Source: Rhodocyclaceae bacterium UBA2271 (GTDB lineage: Bacteria; Pseudomonadota; Gammaproteobacteria; Burkholderiales; Rhodocyclaceae). From it: 64,000 nucleotides of DNA. This document shows, piece after piece, positions 7,649 through 15,763 of the stretch. Every line of letters starts with the position of its first letter. Positions within the stretch are counted from its first letter, which is position 1. The translations under genes and the position numbers were made by a program. The stretch is taken from the NCBI GenBank assembly GCA_002347405.1, contig DDXB01000066.1, positions 62,001-126,000 of the forward strand, read 5' to 3'. The notes under the pieces are model-generated. The model was given only the letters and a program-made list of their open reading frames with translations, did no database searches and was not told where the DNA came from.

Positions 7649-8314
7649 TTATGAACCGTCTTCCCCTTCGCCAAGAACCGCTGCCGGACTGGTTGCACGG
7701 GCTTGATTTGCCGCATCCAACCAGCCGGCGACGATCTGCTCGGTCTCTTCCATCCCGGTTTTCTTCAAACTCGAAAATAGTTGCAGCGTGATCGGCACGG
7801 CGGGAAAGTCGGCGCTGGCGGTACGGCGTGCGGCGGCGAGCGTCCTGGTCTGCTCCTGGCGCGTCAGCTTGTCGGACTTGGTCAGCAGGCAATGGATCGG
7901 CTTGCCGGTGGTGGCGAACCAGCCGATCATCTGACGATCGAGCTCGGTGAACGGTCGGCGCGCATCCATGATCAGTACCAGCCCGACCAAGGCTTCGCGC
8001 CGCGTCAGGTAATGCTCGAGAAGTCCCTGCCATTGCAGGCGCACGGCCAGGGGTACGTCGGCATAGCCGTAACCCGGCAGGTCGACCAAAGCCGCGCCGT
8101 TTTTCAGGCGAAACAGGTTGATGAGTTGGGTGCGGCCGGGTGTTTTCGAGACATAGGCGAGCCGGGTATGACCGACCAGCGTATTGATTGCGGATGACTT
8201 GCCGGCATTGGAGCGGCCGGCGAAGGCGATTTCGGCACCGCCGGCCTGAGCCATGGCCTGTGGTTGGGCGACCGAAATTTCGAAGCTGGCGTGGCGGAAC
8301 AAGGAGGGCGGCAT
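7649..8314 (-). CDS. engB: Ribosome biogenesis GTPase EngB (YsxC/YihA)
   Basis: 221 residues. The GTPase motifs are all visible: G1 GRSNAGKSSAINTL near residue 33, the conserved SKTPGRTQLINLFRL segment with G2, G3 DLPGYGYA near 78, G4 LTKSDKL near 144 and G5 SSLKKTG near 180. EngB assists 50S ribosomal subunit assembly and is usually essential. Between G4 and G5 the sequence RRTASADF is encoded by a copy of repeat family A (7805-7827); it falls in a length-variable loop and keeps the frame. A C-terminal tail after residue 195 is low in complexity. The gene is divergent from cytochrome c4, a conserved pairing. Confidence 0.95.
   Translation of the reverse strand: MPPSLFRHASFEISVAQPQAMAQAGGAEIAFAGRSNAGKSSAINTLVGHTRLAYVSKTPGRTQLINLFRLKNGAALVDLPGYGYADVPLAVRLQWQGLLEHYLTRREALVGLVLIMDARRPFTELDRQMIGWFATTGKPIHCLLTKSDKLTRQEQTRTLAAARRTASADFPAVPITLQLFSSLKKTGMEETEQIVAGWLDAANQARATSPAAVLGEGEDGS
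7805..7827 (-). repeat. Repeat family A copy inside engB
   Basis: AAAGTCGGCGCTGG then cggtacggc. On the coding strand it reads R-T-A-S-A-D-F, in the same frame as the copies in comF and the GntR gene at 28816. Confidence 0.75.
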
Positions 8315-8407
8315 AAAAGCGGGGGGAGGCGATAAGGCGTAAATAATGCAAGCCGGTATACAATAGCGCGATTGTCATTGCAGCAGTTCTCTGAGGAGCA
8401 CCTTTAG

Positions 8408-9073
8408 ATGTCACGGATGCCACGCTTTTTGCCCATGTCCATGTTTTCATTGGTTACGCTCACGCTGGCCTGCGCCGTGCAGGCCAGCGAGCCGGCCAAG
8501 CCAGAGGCCTACAGGGGCGATGCCGCGCGTGGCCAGCCGATCGCCGCCACGGTTTGCGCAGCCTGCCACGGCCCCGATGGCAACAGCCCGCTGGCGGCGA
8601 ATCCCAAGCTTGCCGGTCAGCACGCCGCTTATCTTTTCAAGCAGATGCAAAATTTCAAGGCGAACGCAGAAGGCAAGCCCGAACGGGTCAATCCCATCAT
8701 GAACGGCATGATCGCGGCTTTCACCGAAGAACAGATGAAGGACTTCGCTGCTTACTTTGCCGCCCAAAAACAAAGCGGTGGCGAGCTTAAAAATCGTGCC
8801 GGCTTCGAACTCGGCCAACGGCTGTATCGCGCCGGCGATGCCAGCAAAGGCCTGCCCGCCTGTGCCGGCTGCCATGGTCCGACCGGTTCCGGCCTGCCGG
8901 CACAGTACCCGCGCATCGCCGGACAATTCAGCGAATACACCGAAGCCCAGTTGAAGGCCTTCCGTGTCGGCGAGCGCGCCAATGATCCCAACCGCATGAT
9001 GCGGATGATTGCCGTCAAAATGACCGACGCCGAAATCAGTGCCGTCGCAGACTACATCGCCGGCCTGCACTAA
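8408..9073 (+). CDS. Diheme cytochrome c4
   Basis: 221 residues with an N-terminal signal peptide (cleavage near ACAVQA-SEP, about residue 27) for export to the periplasm. Two class I cytochrome domains are present. The heme motifs are CAACH (about residue 57) and CAGCH (about residue 157), and the distal Met ligands are probably in VNPIMNGM and NRMMRMIA. The N- and C-terminal halves are similar, as in cytochrome c4, which shuttles electrons from the bc1 complex to terminal oxidases. GAGGAGC lies upstream of the ATG. A TATACAAT motif at about 8357-8364 may be the promoter. Divergent to engB. Confidence 0.95.
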   Translation: MSRMPRFLPMSMFSLVTLTLACAVQASEPAKPEAYRGDAARGQPIAATVCAACHGPDGNSPLAANPKLAGQHAAYLFKQMQNFKANAEGKPERVNPIMNGMIAAFTEEQMKDFAAYFAAQKQSGGELKNRAGFELGQRLYRAGDASKGLPACAGCHGPTGSGLPAQYPRIAGQFSEYTEAQLKAFRVGERANDPNRMMRMIAVKMTDAEISAVADYIAGLH

Positions 9074-9127
9074 CGGCCCGCGCCTGGCCACGCCCGTCCC
9101 GTCTCCCCGCGCGGGGAGGTGAGTACC

Positions 9128-11038
9128 GTGAAACCGCTTGGCATCCGCAGTCGTATCCTGCTGGTTGCCATGGTGCCGGCGGTTCTGGTGGCATTGCTGA
9201 TCACGGCTGTGTTGTTGGTCGAGCAATCAAAGCAATCGCATGTCGAACAGCATCGCCGGCTGGCTGCACTGGCGCGTCAGCTGGCTGCCGCTGCCGAGTA
9301 CGACCTGTTTGTCGGCGGGGTAGAAGGTTTGCGCAGCCTCGTGGCATCTGCGGTCACCGAGCCCGATGTGTACGGGGCCGCCATTCTCGATGCCAAGGGT
9401 GAAGTGCTCGCCACGACCGTGCCGGTCTCGGCCTTGCCTGAACTGGATACCGTCATCGCCGGGTTTGAGCCACCGACTGATGCAGAACCGCTGAAGCACT
9501 GGCATGGTCAGGCCATTCGCGAGGCCAGCAATGCAGACAGCGACCTGTTTTCAATTCCGCAGAGCAGGGACATGCCGCCGCTCGGTCACTTGCTGCTGCA
9601 GGTTTCCAACCAATCCCTCAACGAGGAAATGCGTCGCGCCGCAGGCAAGGCTGCGCTGGTGATGGTGTTCGTTCTGTTGTTTGCCGCGATGCTGGCCCTG
9701 GCCATGTCGCGTGGCCTGATCAAGGTCTTGGACAGCATTCGCAGCGTTGTCGCCGGAATCGGCCAGGGCTGCACCCATTTGCGGGTGGCGGAGGCGGGTC
9801 GGGATGAACTGGGTCATCTGGCCGAAGGCATCAATGAGATGGCGGCGGCGGTGGCGCAAACCCAGGAGGAGCTGGCCGCGCGGATTGCCAAGGCTACGGC
9901 GACCCTGCGCCATGAGCGTGATGATGCCGAAGCCGCCGCACAGTCCCGCAGCCGATTCTTTACCGCGGCCAGTCATGACCTGCGCCAGCCGGTGCAAGCG
10001 CTCAGTCTTTTCGTCGACCGGCTCGAGCGCGATGCCCGTGCCAGCCCGCTATTGCCACAAGTGAAAAAACTCACGCAGACCGTGCGCAGCCTGCAGGATC
10101 TGCTCGAAATGCTGTTCGACTTCTCGCGGCTCGATGGCAAGGTATACCAGGTGGAGCGCCGGCCGGTCAGCGCCACCGAGGTGATCGGTCACCTCATCGA
10201 TGACTTTGCCGAAACGGCAAACGCCAAGGGCCTTGAACTGCGCACCCGGGTTGGCGACTGCTGGCTGATGACGGACCCGGCCATGTTGCATCGCATCCTG
10301 CTCAATCTGCTCAGCAATGCCGTGCGCCATACCCGGCAGGGCGGTATTCTCGTTGCAAGCCGGTGTAGTGCTGCGAGTACGCGCATCGAAGTCTGGGATA
10401 CCGGCCCGGGTATTCCGGCTCCAGCGCAAGAGGCCATCTTCGAAGAGCTGGTCCAACTCGACAATCCCGAACGCGATCCAGCCAAGGGACTGGGGCTGGG
10501 GCTCGCCATCGTGCGCCGCACGGCAGCCCTGCTCGACCATCCCGTGCAGCTGTGTTCGCGAGTTGGCCATGGCTCACGCTTCAGCATCACCATTCCGCGG
10601 GTTCCGGCACCACTCCGGGAAGAGGAAATCACGGTGCCATCGGATGATCCGCTGGAAACGGCGCGCATCCTGTTATTGAGTGACGAACCTGCCGAACCGT
10701 CCGAGCTGCTGACCCAGCTTGCCGACTGGGGTTGTGCGGTATCACGCTGCACGACCGCGGAAGCGGCGAATGACTGGATTGCCGGCAGCGGCCCACCAGC
10801 CGTGCTGATCTGGGACATGCAACAAGGTGCTGCGGGAACTGCGATGGCCCAGACCGCGCTCGACTGGCTGACTGCAACCACCGGCCATCCGTTGCCGGCG
10901 CTGATCATCGGCAAGGGGCCGGGTCCGGCTCCGGCAGAAAGTGCTGACGGTGCTCCGCGCCTGCTGTTGCCGCGGCCCTTCCGTCCGGCCCGCTTGCGCG
11001 CCCTGCTTACCCACCTGTTGGGTGCGGCGGAAGACTGA
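9128..11038 (+). CDS. Membrane hybrid sensor histidine kinase with degenerate receiver
   Basis: 636 residues from GTG 9128, which has GGGGAGG at proper distance; a GTG at 9119 would overlap that ribosome site. Order of domains: membrane helix (residues about 8-30), periplasmic region about 31-180, second helix about 180-200, HAMP, coiled coil, HisKA with FFTAASHDLRQPVQALSL, then HATPase_c (N box LLNLLSNAVRHT, G1 DTGPGIP, G2 GLGLGLAIV). At the C-terminus is a receiver-like domain. It keeps acidic residues at LLSDEPAE and the acceptor Asp in VLIWDMQQ, but has Gly for the conserved Thr/Ser (ALIIGKG) and Arg for the conserved Lys (LPRPFRP). No separate response regulator is nearby. The stimulus is unknown. 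Confidence 0.88.
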   Translation: MKPLGIRSRILLVAMVPAVLVALLITAVLLVEQSKQSHVEQHRRLAALARQLAAAAEYDLFVGGVEGLRSLVASAVTEPDVYGAAILDAKGEVLATTVPVSALPELDTVIAGFEPPTDAEPLKHWHGQAIREASNADSDLFSIPQSRDMPPLGHLLLQVSNQSLNEEMRRAAGKAALVMVFVLLFAAMLALAMSRGLIKVLDSIRSVVAGIGQGCTHLRVAEAGRDELGHLAEGINEMAAAVAQTQEELAARIAKATATLRHERDDAEAAAQSRSRFFTAASHDLRQPVQALSLFVDRLERDARASPLLPQVKKLTQTVRSLQDLLEMLFDFSRLDGKVYQVERRPVSATEVIGHLIDDFAETANAKGLELRTRVGDCWLMTDPAMLHRILLNLLSNAVRHTRQGGILVASRCSAASTRIEVWDTGPGIPAPAQEAIFEELVQLDNPERDPAKGLGLGLAIVRRTAALLDHPVQLCSRVGHGSRFSITIPRVPAPLREEEITVPSDDPLETARILLLSDEPAEPSELLTQLADWGCAVSRCTTAEAANDWIAGSGPPAVLIWDMQQGAAGTAMAQTALDWLTATTGHPLPALIIGKGPGPAPAESADGAPRLLLPRPFRPARLRALLTHLLGAAED

Positions 11039-11051
11039 AACAAAAAAGCCG

Positions 11052-11187
11052 TTCACCACGGAGGACACGGAGAGCACGGAGAAGAATCAAGGCGATACAG
11101 AAGACAGGTGTTTCACCGAACGGGTGGCCCGGCGTTTTTCTATATCTTGCCTTACCTCTGTGCCCTCCGTGTCCTCCGTGGTGTGAA
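11052..11187. repeat. Inverted-repeat element with CACCACGGAGGACACGGAG ends
   Basis: The left end TTCACCACGGAGGACACGGA is mirrored by CTCCGTGTCCTCCGTGGTG about 80 bases later. A diverged copy is at 23281-23357. It separates the convergent kinase and bioC genes. The interior holds no gene. Confidence 0.8.
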
Positions 11188-11207
11188 CTGTGAAATAGCC
11201 AGGCAAC

Positions 11208-12161
11208 CTACCCGCCTGCAGTGCCTGGCTTGTGAAAGCGCAGGATGGCGCGTCCGTCAGGGGCGACGCGGGGCGCCACCTTCCACGCATGGCCATAGAC
11301 AATCTCGAAACGCGCCGGCAGTAGCCCGCCGACACGTTGCCAGGTTGCGAACACCTGGCGCCACTGGCGCCAGCCGAGTCGACCGAGCAGGCCATTCCGC
11401 ACACCGAGTCGGCGTTGGTCGGCCAGGAAGCCGCGCGGGGTCGGATAGGTGAGGGTCAACATTTCCATTTCCATCACCGGGTCGGCAAAGCCTGCCCCGA
11501 CCAGCATGTCGCCGATGTCGTGCATGTCGAGAAAACTTGCGGTTGGTGCACCGGCTGCCCGCAATTCCTTCAAGGTGTCGGGGCCCAGCATGGCGAATTG
11601 CAGCAGGCCGCCGGCGGTCAGCACGCGCTGCATTTCCGCAAAGGCCTGGCGCAACTCGGCCGGGTCTGATAGCCAGTGCAGCATCAGGTTCGACCAGACC
11701 AGGTCGAGGCTGTCGGCGGCCAATGGCAGCGCGCGCACGTCGGCGTTGATGCAGCGCGGGGCGCGGCCGCGCTGGCGCGCCCACCAGCCGGTGCGGGCCG
11801 CGACGGCTGCCAGCATCGGCCGCGCAAAATCCACCGCCAGCGGCAAGGCAGCCGGATAACGGCGTTGCAGTTCACGCACGCCATCGCCGGTGGCGCAGCC
11901 GATGTCGGCGAAGCGCTGCGGTGCCAGTTTCACCACAGTCAGACGTTCGGCCATGCGCCGGCCGACTTCACGTGCCAATACGGCGGCACTGTCGTAGCTG
12001 TCGGCAGCCGCCGCGAAATCCAAAACGCCCCCCCCCCTTTGTGCGCCGTTGGCGCATCCCTCGCTTTGCTCGGGACCGCTGCTGCGCAGTGTCCTGCGGC
12101 CTGCGGCCTTGTGCCCCTCTCGCGGGGGGGGCTCAACGGCTCGCTGGTGCTCGTCTGTCAC
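11208..12161 (-). CDS. bioC: Malonyl-ACP O-methyltransferase BioC with repeat-derived N-terminus
   Basis: Up to 317 residues from GTG 12161. The methyltransferase core begins near residue 45. It has SAM motif I FADIGCATGDGVRELQRR, motif II DVRALPLAADSLDLVWSN and the LMLHWLSDP segment typical of BioC, which methylates malonyl-ACP to start pimelate synthesis for biotin. The first about 45 residues are not BioC-like. They are encoded by an element shared with comF and the argB-slmA gap, and include a run of ten C (ten G on the coding strand) at 12028-12037. True translation may therefore start at a non-ATG codon near VLDFAAAADSYD; no good ribosome site decides this. bioB lies directly upstream on the same strand. 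Confidence 0.85.
   Translation of the reverse strand: MTDEHQRAVEPPPREGHKAAGRRTLRSSGPEQSEGCANGAQRGGGVLDFAAAADSYDSAAVLAREVGRRMAERLTVVKLAPQRFADIGCATGDGVRELQRRYPAALPLAVDFARPMLAAVAARTGWWARQRGRAPRCINADVRALPLAADSLDLVWSNLMLHWLSDPAELRQAFAEMQRVLTAGGLLQFAMLGPDTLKELRAAGAPTASFLDMHDIGDMLVGAGFADPVMEMEMLTLTYPTPRGFLADQRRLGVRNGLLGRLGWRQWRQVFATWQRVGGLLPARFEIVYGHAWKVAPRVAPDGRAILRFHKPGTAGG
12028..12130 (-). repeat. Dispersed GC element at the bioC 5' end, with C10 tract
   Basis: Contains TGTCCTGCGGCCTGCGGCCT, shared in inverse with comF (about 13680-13700) and directly with 5215-5237, plus a homopolymer of ten C. Confidence 0.75.
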
Positions 12162-12179
12162 GGGGTGCTCTGATCATCG

Positions 12180-12252
12180 ACTGGCGCGGGTTGCGGCTGG
12201 TGCCGCGTGCCGCGTTTGCTTGGGGCGGCCCGGCGCAAACGCTGCTGGTTCA
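12180..12252 (+). repeat. Intergenic repeat between bioC and bioB
   Basis: GCCGCGTGCCGCGTTTGCTT then GGGGCGGCCCGGCGCAAACG; related copies occur near 5250, 6370, 14250 (inverse) and 25010 (inverse). No gene. Confidence 0.7.
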
Positions 12253-12254
12253 CG

Positions 12255-13211
12255 CTACAGCGCGACAAGGCCGAGCCGCTCGAACAAGGCGACATCGCGG
12301 CTCGCCTCGGGGTTTTCGGTCGTCAAGAGCCGCTCGCCGTAAAAAATTGAATTGGCGCCGGCAAAGAAGCACAGTGCCTGCAACTCGTCGCTCATCTGCT
12401 GGCGTCCGGCGGACAGCCGCACGAAGCTGGCGGGCATGGTGATGCGGGCGGCGGCGATGGTGCGCACGAATTCAAAGGGGTCGAGTGCCGGGGCATGTTC
12501 CATGGGCGTGCCCGGCACAGCGACCAGATGATTGATCGGCACCGATTCGGGCGGCGGATTCATGCCGGCGAGCTGGGCTATCAGTGCGGCGCGGACGCTG
12601 CGGTTCTCGCCCATGCCGATGATGCCGCCGCAGCAGATCTTCATGCCGGCAGCGCGTACGCGAGTCAGCGTGTCCACGCGCGCGGACTGGCTGTGGGTGG
12701 TTACCACCTGATCGTAGTATTCCGCGCCAGTATCCAGATTGTGGTTGTAGTAGTCGAGGCCGGCGGCGGCAAGTTGTTCGGCCTGGCCGGCACCGAGCAG
12801 GCCGAGGGTCAGACAGCTTTCCATCCCCAGTTCCTTGACGGCGCGCACCATCTCGATCACCCGGGCGAGATCGCCTTCCTTGGGTCCGCGCCAGGCGGCG
12901 CCCATGCAAAAGCGGCTGGCGCCGCTTGCCTTGGCAGCCCGGGCAGCCTGCTTCACCTCTTCGAGTTCCATCAGTTTGCCGCGTTCGATGCCCGTGTCGC
13001 GGCGCGCCGATTGCGAACAGTAGCCGCAATCCTCCGAACAGCCGCCGGTCTTGATCGACAGCAGGGTGGAGCGCTGCACGGCGTTGGCATTGTGGTGTGC
13101 CCGGTGCACGGCGTGGGCGCGCTGCAACAGGTCCATGAACGGCAGTTCGTACAGGGCTGCGACCTGATCGGTCGTAACGGGTGTGTGCGGCGTCGGCGTG
13201 TCTATTTGCAT
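12255..13211 (-). CDS. bioB: Biotin synthase
   Basis: 318 residues. It is a radical SAM enzyme that inserts sulfur into dethiobiotin. The SAM cluster motif is in GGCSEDCGYCSQSAR near residue 57, and the [2Fe-2S] ligands include FCMGAAWRGP near 101. The conserved YYNHNLDT, KICCGGIIGMGE and the C-terminal FFAGANSIFYGERLLTT with its cluster Arg region are all present. It precedes bioC on the minus strand; bioA, bioF and bioD are not in the window. Divergent from comF. Confidence 0.97.
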   Translation of the reverse strand: MQIDTPTPHTPVTTDQVAALYELPFMDLLQRAHAVHRAHHNANAVQRSTLLSIKTGGCSEDCGYCSQSARRDTGIERGKLMELEEVKQAARAAKASGASRFCMGAAWRGPKEGDLARVIEMVRAVKELGMESCLTLGLLGAGQAEQLAAAGLDYYNHNLDTGAEYYDQVVTTHSQSARVDTLTRVRAAGMKICCGGIIGMGENRSVRAALIAQLAGMNPPPESVPINHLVAVPGTPMEHAPALDPFEFVRTIAAARITMPASFVRLSAGRQQMSDELQALCFFAGANSIFYGERLLTTENPEASRDVALFERLGLVAL

Positions 13212-13259
13212 GGGATAATCGGCGGCAATTGCTTGATGAAGGGCGCTCGATCTTCCGCA

Positions 13260-14135
13260 ATGTCTGCTGCCTTGTCAATTCTTTCGCATCTGCGCATGGG
13301 TTTGAACCGCCTGTTGCCGGTACTGTTCCCCCAAGCTTGCCTGCTGTGTGGCCAGCATGCCGGCCAGCACGCGCTCTGCGCCGCCTGCCATGCCGATTTG
13401 CCGCCATTGCCGGCGCCGTGCTGCCCGGTCTGCGCCGTGCCGCTGGGTATGGCTGCGCCAGCCTGCGGCGCCTGCCTCGCCAAGCCGCCGGCCTTCGACG
13501 CGACGCAGGCTACCTGGCAGTATGCGTTCCCGGCCGACCGTCTGGTGCTGATGCTCAAGTTCGGCCGCCGTCTCGCCAGCGCCGACTTTCTGGCGGCGGG
13601 CATGCTGGCGGGCCCGCACCCGGAGGGCGTCGTCAAGCAACACGCCGGGCCGTCCCAAGTGTTGCTAGGCCCCCTAGGGGGACAAGGCCGCAGGCCGCAG
13701 GACAGCCGAGGGCTGGTCCCGCCAAGCGGGATGCGGCTTTGCCGCACAGAACGCCGCGTAGCGGCGTTTGCGGGGGGGGCCATTATCATGCCGGTGCCGC
13801 TGTCCGCCGCGCGTTTGCGCGAACGCGGCTTCAATCAGGCGGTGGAAATCGCCCGCCCCCTGGCGCGCGCCCTGCAATTGCCGCTCGATGTCACCAGCCT
13901 GGTACGGACGCGGGAAACCGCAGCACAAAGCCAACTGCCCTGGCGGGCGCGGCAGGCCAATGTGCGCCATGCCTTCGCCTGTAGCGCCGATTTATCGGGA
14001 AAGACGGTGATTGTCGTCGACGATGTGATGACCACCGGCGCCACCTTGAACGCCGTGGCGCGCACACTCAAGGACCATGGCGCGACGTCCGTCGTTAACT
14101 GGGTCGCGGCGCGTGCGGTAAAAGGCCATCAGTAG
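13260..14135 (+). CDS. ComF-family phosphoribosyltransferase with in-frame repeat insertion
   Basis: 291 residues if started at ATG 13260 (ATGs at 13236 and 13296 are alternatives; none has a good ribosome site). The N-terminal zinc ribbon ACLLCGQHAGQHALCAAC continues with CCPVC and CGAC. The C-terminal PRTase domain has IIMPVPLSAARLRERGFNQA and the PRPP loop VIVVDDVMTTGATL. ComF proteins act in DNA uptake in competent bacteria, though they occur widely. Between LAAGMLAGPHP and IIMPVPL lie about 50 extra residues rich in Gly, Arg and Pro, encoded by a dispersed element; relatives join these parts directly. A family A copy encodes RLASADF just before it. The frame stays open, but function may be impaired. 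Confidence 0.85.
   Translation: MSAALSILSHLRMGLNRLLPVLFPQACLLCGQHAGQHALCAACHADLPPLPAPCCPVCAVPLGMAAPACGACLAKPPAFDATQATWQYAFPADRLVLMLKFGRRLASADFLAAGMLAGPHPEGVVKQHAGPSQVLLGPLGGQGRRPQDSRGLVPPSGMRLCRTERRVAAFAGGAIIMPVPLSAARLRERGFNQAVEIARPLARALQLPLDVTSLVRTRETAAQSQLPWRARQANVRHAFACSADLSGKTVIVVDDVMTTGATLNAVARTLKDHGATSVVNWVAARAVKGHQ
13567..13589 (+). repeat. Repeat family A copy inside comF
   Basis: GCCGTCTCGCCAGCGCCGAC then TTT; reads R-L-A-S-A-D-F in frame. Confidence 0.75.
13623..13782 (+). repeat. Dispersed element inserted in comF
   Basis: It begins with an inverted repeat GCAACAC/GTGTTGC (13637-13665), then GCCCCCTAGGGGGAC, GGCCGCAGGCCGCAGGACAG and GGGATGCGGCTTTGCCGCAC, and ends near a run of eight G (13772-13779). 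Inverse or partial copies are at 5172-5237 and 12040-12130. Confidence 0.75.
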
Positions 14136-14142
14136 CGTTTTG

Positions 14143-14553
14143 CGCCGGGCCAATCCCTCTCTCCCGACCTCTCTCCCAGAGGGAGAGAGGAGGCAGATAG
14201 CCTCCCTCTACCGCTTGCGGGAGAGGGATTGAGGGAGAGGGCTGCCAAGCAAACGCGGCACGCGCCGTCAGGCGCAAACCGCACAGAAACCTGACTTTCA
14301 TGATGCGTGAAACATCACCCCGCATCATGAAAGTTAGCCCCTTTCAAACACCCGCCCCCTTCACCCCCCTCGCGGGGGGTTCCTGGTTTGCTCGCTGCGC
14401 TCGAATATCACAGGGCGCACTGTTTGTGTATTTCACGCTAAATGGGAGCACCCGGTAACAAACGAGCGTAGCGAGTCAACAGTCACCCCTCCCGCGAGGG
14501 AAGGTCGCGCAAGCGACGTTTGCGATTGGACGGGGCTGGGGGAGGGCGGGCTT
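14143..14553. repeat. comF-mshN gap: three dispersed repeats, no gene
   Basis: 14143-14263 is the inverted copy of the element at 5248-5370. 14294-14334 is a 14-base stem ACTTTCATGATGCG/CGCATCATGAAAGT whose second copy stands after meaB at 25151-25187. 14340-14420 is the composite module also seen at 6266 and 25080. 14480-14550 resembles the sequence after argB in inverse orientation. The two flanking genes converge here. Confidence 0.8.
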
Positions 14554-15690
14554 TTATCTGAGTTTTTGTTCGACTACCGACGCCATGTCGGCAGACATGT
14601 TGCCGACTTCCCTGGCCTTGGCATAGGCTTCCTTTGCCTCGCTGCCGCGGTTGGCGGATTCGAGCGCCATGCCGAGGCCGAACCACCAGCGACCTTCGTT
14701 GGGGCGCAGGGCGAGCGCTGCCTGGAAACGCTGTGCCGCTTCGGCCGGGCGTTGCTGTTTTTGCAGCAGGTAGGCAAACAGCCCCTGAAAATCTGCATTG
14801 CCGGTGGCGTGGGCGGCGTGGCGCGTCAGCGTGTCGAGCGCCGCTGCCGTATCGCCCTGTTCGAACTGCAGGCGGGCGAGAATCGCCGCCAAACCGGACT
14901 GGGTGGGGTCCACTGCCAGGCCGGTTTGAGCGACTTGGCGAGCCGCGGTCCATTGCTTGGAGCCGACCAGCACCGACAGCAAGGCCTGGCGTGCCTTGAC
15001 GTGAGTGGGTTCGAACTCGAGGGCGCGCTGCAATGACTGCAGGGCGGTGGCGCTGTCGCCGCGCCGCACGGCCTGCACGCCCTTGTTGTATTCGCCCTCG
15101 GCCTGGTCGTGTGCGCGGCTTTCCCTGGAGCGTTTTTCGATCTGCAACTCGGCAGGGGGTGGCGGGGCGCTCGGTGTCGCGGCCGGCCTGGTTTCGCGCG
15201 GCGCTGGTGCTGCTGCGGGTAGCGGTGCCGGTTTGGCGGGTTCGGGTTTCGGTTTTACGATGGGCGGGGGCGTAGCGGGAATAACCGGTTCCGGTGCCGG
15301 CGCCGGAACCGGATCGTGAACCGGTAGTGGTTCCGGAAATGCCATCAACTGGGTTGACAGTTTCATTGCACCCGGATCGAAGGGCAGCAACATTTCTTCT
15401 TCAACCTGCGGTGGCATGGACGTCGGTGGTGGCGGGCTGAAGGAAGCAGCCGGCGGCGCAGGGACTGGGGCGGCGGTTGGAGAAGCCGGCCCGGAGCCCC
15501 AGAAAACACTGGCAACCACCCCGGCGATCAATGCCCCTGCTGCCATGCCTCCGGCCAGCAGGAGCCATTGCTTCGACCTGGTCTCCGGCAGCGGGGGCAG
15601 GGTGCGCAATTGCGGTGGCAATCCGGCGCGCTCCTGCTTGCTGGCCTGGCGCGCGTCCAAATCGCGCAACATCTGGTTGATTACACTCAT
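14554..15690 (-). CDS. mshN: MSHA biogenesis TPR protein MshN
   Basis: 378 residues. The N-terminal MSVINQMLRDLDARQ is the signature of MshN. One membrane helix follows (about residues 43-65), then a Pro/Ala-rich linker (about 70-190), then tetratricopeptide repeats to the C-terminus (for example EYNKGVQAVRRGDSATALQS and GRWWFGLGMALESA). It would sit in the inner membrane with TPRs in the periplasm, in the type IV pilus-like MSHA machine. It is the last gene of this block; mshE and mshG, which normally follow, are absent here. Confidence 0.88.
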   Translation of the reverse strand: MSVINQMLRDLDARQASKQERAGLPPQLRTLPPLPETRSKQWLLLAGGMAAGALIAGVVASVFWGSGPASPTAAPVPAPPAASFSPPPPTSMPPQVEEEMLLPFDPGAMKLSTQLMAFPEPLPVHDPVPAPAPEPVIPATPPPIVKPKPEPAKPAPLPAAAPAPRETRPAATPSAPPPPAELQIEKRSRESRAHDQAEGEYNKGVQAVRRGDSATALQSLQRALEFEPTHVKARQALLSVLVGSKQWTAARQVAQTGLAVDPTQSGLAAILARLQFEQGDTAAALDTLTRHAAHATGNADFQGLFAYLLQKQQRPAEAAQRFQAALALRPNEGRWWFGLGMALESANRGSEAKEAYAKAREVGNMSADMASVVEQKLR

Positions 15691-15763
15691 GTCGTTACCG
15701 CCGGAGATAGCGCACCTATCCCACTTGTCTGGTCATTGGGGCTGGAGGAAGTAAGGGAAAAAA

